A stretch of 29,951 nucleotides of DNA. Origin: Bacillota bacterium. GTDB lineage: Bacteria > Bacillota > Clostridia > Lachnospirales > Lachnospiraceae. The position numbers and the translations under genes were made by a program. Numbering within the stretch: the stretch's first letter is position 1; each line of letters opens with the position of its first letter. Under the pieces are notes generated by a model, which ran no database searches, was not told where the DNA came from, and saw only the letters and a program-made list of their open reading frames with translations. Below, piece after piece: positions 24,018 through 29,951 of the stretch. The stretch spans positions 1 through 29,951 of the forward strand of contig JAEWYQ010000045.1 in NCBI GenBank assembly GCA_023395555.1, in the 5' to 3' direction.

Positions 24018-24877
24018 CTTATCTGTTCCCCCTTTACATAAAGTAGAAGTATATCGTCAATAGAAGCATCGTCGATTACCGCTGTCTTATAGGTGCGCTG
24101 TGCTTTTTCCTTATCGGCAACCAGCACATCCCACTGGTAGTCCTGCTTGCGGCAGGCAAGAATCTCGGATTTGTCAATTGTGTCAAACAGCGTTGATCCG
24201 CACCGCAAAATGCCGTATTTATAACGGAGTTCATCCTTTGACTTGCAGAATAAAACCTTTCCCTCGTGAATAAAGGTAATGTAATCAGCCACTTTCTCAA
24301 GATCTGCTGTAATATGGGAAGATATGAGGATAGAGTGGTTTTCATCCTGCACAAATTCCAGGAAAACATCTAATATATCGTCACGCATAATCGGGTCGAG
24401 TCCTCCGGTGGCTTCATCCAGAATTAACAGCTTTGGTTTGTGGGAGAGTGCGACAGCAATACAAAGCTTCATCTTCATGCCCTTGGAAAATGTCTTGATT
24501 TCTTTACCGGGCGGGAGCTGGAACTTATTTAAATAATCGCAGTAAACAGTCTGATCCCACTGTTTATAAGCAGCAGCCGAAATCTTGCCCACCTTGGCCG
24601 GGGTGAGTGTTTCATAGAAGTTGATGCCGTCAAATACAACCCCAATGTCCTCCTTAATTTGCCTGGAGTCAGCGGAAAGTTTCTCTCCCCAAAAGGTGAC
24701 GGTTCCCTCATCCCGCCGGATGAGATTGAGAATGGCGTTGATGGTGGTACTTTTACCGGCTCCGTTTTCTCCGATCAGGCCCATGATTGTGCCTTTCGGA
24801 ATACAAAATGAAACATGGTCCAGCTTAAAATCAGGATATTGTTTTGTCAGGTTCTCAACCTGTAAAATTGCTTCCAT
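24014..24877 (-). CDS. ABC transporter ATPase of the YtrB type
   Basis: This ATP-binding subunit works with the permease encoded downstream. It has Walker A GENGAGKS (36-43), signature SKGMK (131-135), Walker B LLILDE (150-155) and the switch His in ISSH. The C-terminal 80 residues form the extra domain usual in this family. The 287-aa length is normal. GAGGAG lies nine bases before the ATG, six bases after the regulator's stop. It belongs to a regulator-ATPase-permease operon under one promoter. Confidence 0.88.
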   Translation of the reverse strand: MEAILQVENLTKQYPDFKLDHVSFCIPKGTIMGLIGENGAGKSTTINAILNLIRRDEGTVTFWGEKLSADSRQIKEDIGVVFDGINFYETLTPAKVGKISAAAYKQWDQTVYCDYLNKFQLPPGKEIKTFSKGMKMKLCIAVALSHKPKLLILDEATGGLDPIMRDDILDVFLEFVQDENHSILISSHITADLEKVADYITFIHEGKVLFCKSKDELRYKYGILRCGSTLFDTIDKSEILACRKQDYQWDVLVADKEKAQRTYKTAVIDDASIDDILLLYVKGEQIR

Positions 24878-24883
24878 AGTCAG

Positions 24884-25261
24884 TTACTCCTCCTCGTTGT
24901 AAAACATAGTCAAAAGCTCAACCAGCTTATCCAGCGGTATATTGCTGATACGCGCAAGGTCTGCGGCCTCCTGCAAATGTTCCTCTGCTTTTCGCTGCTG
25001 TTCTTCCTGGAAGAAATCTTTGTTCTGCGCTGATACAAAACTGCCTCTTCCAACAGTCGTTTCAATAAAACCGTCCCTCTGCAAATCTTCATAGGCCTTT
25101 TGTACAGTAATAACACTCACATGAATGGATTTTGCCAATGCACGCATGGATGGAATTGAGTCGCCTGTCTGCAATTCACCGCTCATAATCATTGCCTTAA
25201 TCTGTGAGGTGATTTGTTCATAGATTGGCTTACTCGTATTACTACTGATGATAATCTCCAC
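24884..25261 (-). CDS. GntR-family repressor, YtrA subfamily
   Basis: This is a likely autorepressor of its own ABC exporter operon. The 125-aa protein has an N-terminal winged helix (about 10-75; PIYEQITSQIKAMIMSGEL, then MRALAKSIHVSVITVQKAYEDLQRDG) and a short helical dimerisation tail of about 45 aa, the mark of the YtrA subfamily. I chose GTG at 25,261 because AAAGGAGG lies six bases upstream. The longer frame would start inside the operator. The perfect palindrome at 25,279-25,311 overlies the -10 of its promoter, which suggests direct autoregulation. Confidence 0.9.
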   Translation of the reverse strand: MEIIISSNTSKPIYEQITSQIKAMIMSGELQTGDSIPSMRALAKSIHVSVITVQKAYEDLQRDGFIETTVGRGSFVSAQNKDFFQEEQQRKAEEHLQEAADLARISNIPLDKLVELLTMFYNEEE

Positions 25262-25278
25262 ATGGTCCCTCCTTTGTA

Positions 25279-25333
25279 CTATAATGTACTTATGTAACAA
25301 GTACATTATAGTTAGGTGCGTCTACTTTGTCAA
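25279..25333 (-). promoter_or_regulatory. Consensus promoter covered by a 13-bp palindromic GntR operator
   Basis: On the minus strand TTGACA (25,328-25,333) and TATAAT (25,305-25,310) are perfect and 17 bp apart. CTATAATGTACTT (25,279-25,291) and AAGTACATTATAG (25,299-25,311) form a perfect inverted repeat with a 7-bp spacer. It covers the -10 and the start of transcription. A strong promoter under tight repression by the adjacent GntR protein is the simplest reading. Confidence 0.85.
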
Positions 25334-25535
25334 CCGTGTTTTGGGAAAGCTTATGAAAGCGATACTAAGACAAGGATACAGTAACTATACGGTACAGAGT
25401 ATCATTAGATGAAATTATGCTAAAAGTCATATAAAGCCTGCCCTTTTACCGAGGGCGTTAAATCTTTCCATTCTATCCTTCGGAACGACCTGTACCAATA
25501 AGGATCGCCCATAGCGGACAAACCTAAGATACAAT
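25334..25535. other. Intergenic remnant, no supported gene
   Basis: This 200-bp stretch separates the GntR operon from broken mobile-element genes. A 30-codon minus-strand frame (starting ATG at about 25,514; MGDPYWYRSFRRIEWKDL...) may be the tail of a lost gene. I do not recognise it, and it has no ribosome site. Confidence 0.3.
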
Positions 25536-25951
25536 TTATTGCAGTTGTAGTCCCTCATTTTGCGATTGTTCCATCTGTACTTTACATAAAGCTTGTAACT
25601 CTGCTATATCATTAGGCTCCACTATAAACCAAGAGCCGCCTTTATTCTGCACAATAAATTGGTCTGGCCCATCATGATTAATACAACTTAAAGTTGCCCC
25701 ATCATAGTTGTAAGGAAAATCATCATTAATAATCATTTCCATTTCTTCTTTCGTTGCTTTACGTTCATCAATACAAATACCTTTCTCTAATCTTATGTCA
25801 GCAAATGATTTGAAGGCAGGCAACTGGGTCACAAACAAAGAATTGAGCCTGCCTCCAACATGTACTTCCTGGAAATCTCCTTGACAAAAAACATAACATT
25901 TGTGAACAGAATTGTTTTCCCGTCTTCGGGCATATATTGTTTTCTCTCCAT
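25536..25951 (-). pseudogene. Frameshifted gene of unknown function
   Basis: The open frame 25,536-25,838 encodes about 100 aa ending in EGLQLQ. The same frame continues upstream without a stop through YARRRENNSVHKCYVFCQGD and VHVGGRLNSLFVTQ. An ATG with GAGGAG seven bases upstream (25,951) opens MERK in a different frame. One missing base in the A-run at 25,940-25,943 would join them into a 138-aa protein. I do not recognise the family. It lies 11 bp after another broken gene and near a relaxase remnant, so it was probably carried by a conjugative element. A native shorter start at the TTG or GTG codons near 25,838 is possible but lacks a ribosome site. Confidence 0.55.
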
Positions 25952-25962
25952 ATAATATCTCC

Positions 25963-26459
25963 TCACATTCCTAAGATAGTACAATCCATACTTTCATTCG
26001 GATCATCGATTTTACTGTCATTGCTTAGCTTCGGGAAGAAGGCGGAAGCAGGTTCTAATGCACCACTTTGAATTAATTCACTAATTCTTTGGGGATCATC
26101 ATTTTTAAGATGTTCTGCCGCTAACAACATTTCATATGGATACAGACATTCATTTTTTATTGCAAGATTACAAAGCGTACTGGCAATTTGATCTCCGAAC
26201 TCTGTTTTTACCTGCAGTAAGCCAGCAAGCAAAGTTTCCAGCCAACGGTTTATTGCTATGCATCCATCAGACTCTTGGAAATCAACGTATTGCCCCTGTT
26301 CCACGCATTCCGCTGCAAAGTCTGTCCATATTGGAATCGCTTCCGTTTTACAATCAATGAGTGCTTTCAAAGCTTGCGTGAATAATTCTTTCGATATACC
26401 ATTTCCCACAGATGTGGTTTGTGACAGGTAACCCATATACCATGCCTGTATATTTTCAG
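25963..26459 (-). pseudogene. 5'-truncated gene of unknown function from a mobile element
   Basis: The frame encodes a mostly helical, acidic, soluble protein of about 157 aa from the ATG at 26,436 (LSQTTSVGNGISKELFTQ at its start). The frame stays open upstream (RLFSENIQAWYMGYL) to the border with the plus-strand relaxase tail near 26,459, with no start codon or ribosome site. The N-terminus therefore appears cut off. There is no signal peptide or membrane segment. I do not recognise the family; a short complete protein starting at 26,436 is the alternative. Confidence 0.5.
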
Positions 26460-26923
26460 AAAATAACCTCCTTGCCTATGAGGATTTAAAGCAAAAAGCA
26501 CAGACCACCACCGCTGCATTTAACGAGCTTTCTTCCAAAATCAAAACCGCTGAAAAGCGTATGGGCGAGATTACCGTACTGAAAACCCATATTATCAATT
26601 ACGCAAAGACTCGTGATGTTTATACTGCCTACCGCAAGGCAGGATACTCAAAAAAAATCTATGACGAGCATACGTCAGAGTTACTTTTGCACAGGGCATC
26701 AAAGGCGGCTTTTGATGAATTGCAGACGAAAAAACTCCCCGCCATTAAGACCCTACAAGCGGAATATGCAGAGTTGTTTTCCGCTAAGAAAAAGCGTATG
26801 CCGAGTATGTGACTATTAAAAAATCCATGCAGGAAGTTCAAGACCGCAAAGGCGAATGTTGACCGTCTTTTAGGATATGATGACCTCTTCAAAGAGAAAG
26901 AAAAAACACAGGAACAGCGATGA
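26458..26923 (+). pseudogene. C-terminal remnant of a conjugative-element relaxase
   Basis: The plus strand encodes a long coiled coil (LLAYEDLKQKAQTTTAAFNE, ITVLKTHIINYAKTRDVYTA, then KKSMQEVQ and ANVDRLLGYDDLFKEKEK) typical of the C-terminus of MobA/VirD2-like relaxases of Tn1549-like elements. One base is lost at about 26,793 (AAGAAAAAGCG) and one gained at about 26,841 (CAAGACC), so the reading frame breaks twice. The catalytic N-terminal domain is absent. It abuts an unrelated minus-strand gene, showing a deletion or rearrangement. The next 130 bp carry a short GCCTCCGC/GGAGGC hairpin. Confidence 0.7.
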
Positions 26924-27063
26924 GCTGACCTGTGTTTTATGAGCCTCCGCAGGAGGCGTAGCCACTACCGCAAGGTGTGTACCACCTTGCCCTGCTTGCC
27001 ACTACTAATTTTTCATTTTCAATGAGTATATAAAACATCAATTTATATAGATACGTCTCTCAC

Positions 27064-27092
27064 TGGACAATTCCTTTTGCATCTGATATTAT
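27064..27092 (+). promoter_or_regulatory. Promoter of the T-box-leuA transcript
   Basis: TGGACA (27,064-27,069) and TATTAT (27,087-27,092) are 17 bp apart, with TG one base before the -10 (extended -10). It gives a leader of about 340 nt. Confidence 0.6.
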
Positions 27093-27099
27093 AGGAGAA

Positions 27100-27416
27100 A
27101 ATAGATATTGAAAATGCTGAGAAGAGGATTAGTATCTGTAAACTGGTTTCAGAAAGTTGCTGGTTGATGTGAAGCAATAAAAGGAATACAGGGAACTCAC
27201 CTTTGAGCAGTCTTAGTCAAATTTAAACACTCACTTTTTTAGGAAATAAAAAGTAGCTAAGAACGGAGCCCTACCGTTATTGAGGGAGGATATAAGGCAT
27301 TAGTGCCCGTATCTGAATAAGTGCATAATACTTAGGTATTATGAATCGGAGTGGTACCACGTAAGATTAAGTCTTTCGTCTCCTTGGCATATAGCCGGAG
27401 ACGTGAGACTTTTTTT
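27100..27416 (+). promoter_or_regulatory. Leucine T-box riboswitch with terminator
   Basis: This is a tRNA-sensing leader for leuA. Stem I carries GGGAACTCACC, placing CTC (Leu) as specifier at 27,196-27,198. The T-box core GGAGTGGTACCACG is at 27,348-27,361, and its TGGT fits the ACCA end of tRNA-Leu (A73). The terminator is a stem of AGTCT and CGTCTCC with GGAGACG and AGACT (27,370-27,410) plus six T's. Uncharged tRNA-Leu would favour the antiterminator, so leuA is expressed when leucine is short. Confidence 0.9.
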
Positions 27417-27440
27417 ATTATCATTGAGGAGGAATATACT

Positions 27441-29099
27441 GTGTTTAATCATCAAAAGTATGAAAAAAGTTTCTTTTTACCCCCTGTTATGTCTTATGAT
27501 TGGGTAAAAAAGCAGTCAATCGAACAAGCACCAATATGGTGCAGCGTGGATTTAAGAGATGGTAATCAAGCCCTGCCTACACCAATGACGTTACAGGAAA
27601 AGTTGGAAATGTATCAAATGTTATTAGATATCGGATTTAAAGAAATTGAAGTTGCATTTCCAGCTGCATCTGATACGGATTTTCATTTTTTGAGAACGTT
27701 AATTGAAAACAAAATGATACCAGAAGATGTCACTATCCAAGTTATAACGCAAGCCAGAGAGCATATTATTCGCAGAACTTTTGAAGCCTTAGATGGTGTT
27801 CCAAAAGCGGTTGTTCATTTGTATAATTCAACATCGGAAGCCCAGCGTAGGCAAGTATTCCATAAATCAAAAGAGGAAATTAAACAGCTTGCGGTTGACG
27901 GCGCTATCTTATTCAAGCAGTTGGCTGAAAAAACCAAGGGTAATTTCTATTTTCAGTATAGTCCTGAAAGCTTTCCAGGAACAGAAGTTGACTATGCACT
28001 TGATATTTGCAACAGTGTGATAGCGATTTGGAAGCCCACACGCAATCATAAAGCAAATATTAATATTCCAACCACTGTCGAGAATGCTATGCCTCATATT
28101 TACGCAAGTCAGCTAGAGTATATTAATAAGAATTTGTTGGATAGAGATTCTATCGTATTATCTATTCATCCTCATAATGACAGAGGCTGTGGTGTATGTG
28201 ATGCAGAGTATGGAATGTTAGCCGGGGCACAGCGTATCGAAGGCACACTTTTTGGAAATGGAGAACGCACCGGAAATGTTGACCTTATTACAGTTGCCAT
28301 GAATATGTATTCCCAAGGTGTCGACCCAAAATTGAATTTTAGCAATATGAACCATATATGTGATACGTATCAGCGTTTAACAAAGATGTCTGTTCCAGAA
28401 CGGCAGCCTTATTCAGGTTCACTTGTCTTTACAGCTTTTTCAGGTTCACACCAAGATGCCATTTCTAAAGGATTGAGCTATCGTGAGCAGGAAAAAATGG
28501 AGAAATGGGAGGTTCCTTATATTCCAGTGGACCCTGCCGATTTGGGGCGTAACTACGAAACCGATGTCATTCGTATCAATAGTCAATCCGGAAAGGGCGG
28601 TATAGGTTATATACTACAAAATGCTTATGGTATTAAAATGCCATATAAGATGAATGAGGAACTTGGATATTTTGTAAAAAAGGTATCGGATAGAGAAAAC
28701 AAAGAACTGTGTACCGAGGAAATCTATCAAATATTTAACCAACAATACATTGAATTTTTTCCAAAATTCAAAATCGAAAATGTCAAAATTGAAATTGAAG
28801 AATCACATGAAGCTATATTAACGATATCGCAAAATGATAAGCAAACACTTGTAAAAGGTAATGGCAATGGTAGCCTTGATGCAATCAGCAATGCAATAAA
28901 AGAGCATTGTTCAGCAGAATTTGATTTAGAAATATATGAGGAACATTCTATGGGTAAAAACTCATTAGCATTGGCTTCGGCATATATCGGGATCTATGCA
29001 AATGAAAAATTATACTGGGGAGCAGGGATTGATAAGGATATTATAAAAGCATCAGCTTTTGCATTGTCAATTGCGGTAAATAAATTATTAGGAGATTAA
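27441..29099 (+). CDS. leuA: 2-isopropylmalate synthase (LeuA2 type)
   Basis: The enzyme condenses acetyl-CoA with 2-oxoisovalerate, the first committed step of leucine synthesis. The HMGL-like TIM barrel opens with DLRDGNQ (37-43). The metal-site motif [11 protein letters not shown] lies near the middle, and the C-terminal allosteric domain (about 420-550) follows. The 552-aa length and the N-terminal [11 protein letters not shown] belong to the long LeuA2 branch. I chose GTG at 27,441, with GAGGAGG eight bases upstream. The longer frame to 27,351 would run through the T-box and terminator, so it is not real. The downstream regulator follows after four bases. This region is more AT-rich than the core. 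Confidence 0.95.
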   Translation: MFNHQKYEKSFFLPPVMSYDWVKKQSIEQAPIWCSVDLRDGNQALPTPMTLQEKLEMYQMLLDIGFKEIEVAFPAASDTDFHFLRTLIENKMIPEDVTIQVITQAREHIIRRTFEALDGVPKAVVHLYNSTSEAQRRQVFHKSKEEIKQLAVDGAILFKQLAEKTKGNFYFQYSPESFPGTEVDYALDICNSVIAIWKPTRNHKANINIPTTVENAMPHIYASQLEYINKNLLDRDSIVLSIHPHNDRGCGVCDAEYGMLAGAQRIEGTLFGNGERTGNVDLITVAMNMYSQGVDPKLNFSNMNHICDTYQRLTKMSVPERQPYSGSLVFTAFSGSHQDAISKGLSYREQEKMEKWEVPYIPVDPADLGRNYETDVIRINSQSGKGGIGYILQNAYGIKMPYKMNEELGYFVKKVSDRENKELCTEEIYQIFNQQYIEFFPKFKIENVKIEIEESHEAILTISQNDKQTLVKGNGNGSLDAISNAIKEHCSAEFDLEIYEEHSMGKNSLALASAYIGIYANEKLYWGAGIDKDIIKASAFALSIAVNKLLGD

Positions 29100-29103
29100 A
29101 ACT

Positions 29104-29850
29104 ATGAATGATAATAAATTGGATAAAAGCGAGGTGATGCAACATTTAATGCAATATAATGAGCAGGAGTTATTTTATCGGGAGTATGCCGCTCTGCAAA
29201 CAGACGAGAAATCACTTAACCTTTTCTTAAATCAATATAATTCCCATGACTTGTGGAAAAAGCGCATATATATCAATGGAATGCTGCCCAACGACCATGA
29301 AGTGTTTGCACCCGAAACCGCTATGTGGGACAATCAAGATGACATTTACATTGAAAAATATTGCCGTTTTATGCCTCGCCTTACGGCGGAGCATGATTAT
29401 TTTGAAATTATATATGTCGTCGAAAATGCCATGGATATTGACCTTGGAGAAAAAAGCATAACCTTGAAATCGGGCGATGTCTGTTTTATATCCCCTGGAA
29501 TTCGGCATAGTCCGCTCGTTATGGAAAAAGCAATAGCGTTGCAAATGATTGTACGAAAAAGTACATTTCATCAAGAGTTTTTTCGGTGCTTAACGGGAAA
29601 TAGTGTAATTTCGGATTTTTTTCTAAGTGCATTATATTTACAAAATCATGGAAGTGTCTTAGTTTTTCACACAAATTCGGATGAAGAAATTAAAAGTATC
29701 TTTTTTACAATATACCAAGAGAACTATAACAAAAATTCTCGGTACCAAATTATCATCAATAGCTTTTTTGAAATTTTATTATGTCATTTGTTACGATGTG
29801 ATTCTTCCAACACTGAAATCAAGCAACTGTACGAAGAGTTTTCCCTCTAG
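29104..29850 (+). CDS. Cupin-type AraC-family regulator N-terminal domain, C-terminus lost
   Basis: The protein has an N-terminal helical part and a cupin-like beta core (EHDYFEIIYVVENAMDIDLG, then LKSGDVCFISPGIRHSPL), the effector-binding half of AraC-type regulators. At 248 aa it ends before any DNA-binding helix-turn-helix pair. From about 29,830 to the stop the sequence is antisense to a transposase fragment, so the last residues and the stop come from the insertion junction. It starts five bases after leuA and may share its transcript. It is probably a non-functional regulator. Confidence 0.65.
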   Translation: MNDNKLDKSEVMQHLMQYNEQELFYREYAALQTDEKSLNLFLNQYNSHDLWKKRIYINGMLPNDHEVFAPETAMWDNQDDIYIEKYCRFMPRLTAEHDYFEIIYVVENAMDIDLGEKSITLKSGDVCFISPGIRHSPLVMEKAIALQMIVRKSTFHQEFFRCLTGNSVISDFFLSALYLQNHGSVLVFHTNSDEEIKSIFFTIYQENYNKNSRYQIIINSFFEILLCHLLRCDSSNTEIKQLYEEFSL

Positions 29851-29951
29851 ACACTCTTCGGAGGCTACGGATTCCCTTCGCATATTCAGGTGTTCTTTCA
29901 AGTTTCCAAAGGCTTTTTCTATCAAGTCTTTGGTGCGATATATTTTCAATG
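29830..29951 (-). mobile_element. IS1634-like transposase fragment at the right edge
   Basis: On the minus strand from 29,949 the frame reads LKIYRTKDLIEKAFGNLKE, then HLNMRRESVASEECLEGKLFVQ, matching the C-terminal DDE region of IS1634/IS4-family transposases (RTKDLIEKAFGNLKxRLNxRR, then GKLFVxF). The homology ends near 29,830, inside the transposase C-terminus, where the AraC-like gene begins to match. The N-terminal part lies beyond the window. Whether the full IS is intact cannot be seen. Confidence 0.65.

Noticed and set aside
25262..25306. N-terminal extension of the GntR regulator
   Set aside because: It would start inside the operator and transcription-start region. The GTG at 25,261 has AAAGGAGG at six bases.
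27351..27440. Upstream extension of leuA to 27,351
   Set aside because: It would translate through the T-box and terminator hairpin. The GTG at 27,441 has an excellent ribosome site.

Overview
The window looks like a chromosome segment of a spore-forming, anaerobic Clostridia species, most likely Lachnospiraceae. The evidence is a complete sporulation neighbourhood (spoIIE, yabP, yabQ, spoVT), germination-type Csp-like subtilases, a T-box-controlled leuA, and Firmicutes-type promoters and Shine-Dalgarno sites throughout. No rRNA gene or CRISPR array was seen.

Positions 1-11,060 are the conserved core, nearly all on the minus strand. Read right to left it runs spoVT, mazG, HU, rqcP, yabP, yabQ, divIC, tRNA-Met(CAU), spoIIE, tilS, hpt, ftsH. 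This is essentially the Bacillus subtilis spoVT-to-ftsH gene order. It joins forespore and mother-cell sporulation genes to housekeeping functions (tRNA-Ile lysidine synthesis, purine salvage, membrane proteolysis, ribosome rescue, NTP clean-up). The spoIIE promoter keeps the 21-bp -35/-10 spacing and 0A boxes expected of a Spo0A-activated sigma-A promoter.

Positions 11,199-14,665 hold two tandem Csp-like S8 subtilases. The upstream one has an intact Asp-His-Ser triad. The downstream one has Gly in place of the catalytic Ser, giving a protease/pseudoprotease pair reminiscent of CspB/CspC in clostridial spore germination. A NatA/NatB-type ABC exporter, dtd and, on the opposite strand, a PAP2-family membrane phosphatase with a possibly structured leader follow (14,882-18,479).

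A group II intron (18,497-20,660) with its reverse transcriptase sits directly behind the terminator of an aspartase/fumarase-family gene. The first 86 bases of the window are the identical 5' end of a second copy, also directly behind a terminator, the one downstream of ftsH. This is the target habit of bacterial class C introns.

From about 22,260 to the right edge the sequence is a scarred accessory region. It contains remnants of a MIF-type tautomerase, a nitroreductase, an ABC-2 permease and an MGMT-family protein (lost start, frameshift and stop), plus an intact GntR(YtrA)-ABC operon under a perfect palindromic operator. Next come two broken genes of unknown function, a twice-frameshifted relaxase tail from a conjugative element, a leucine T-box with leuA, and a cupin/AraC-type regulator that loses its C-terminus at a junction with an IS1634-like transposase fragment at the right edge.
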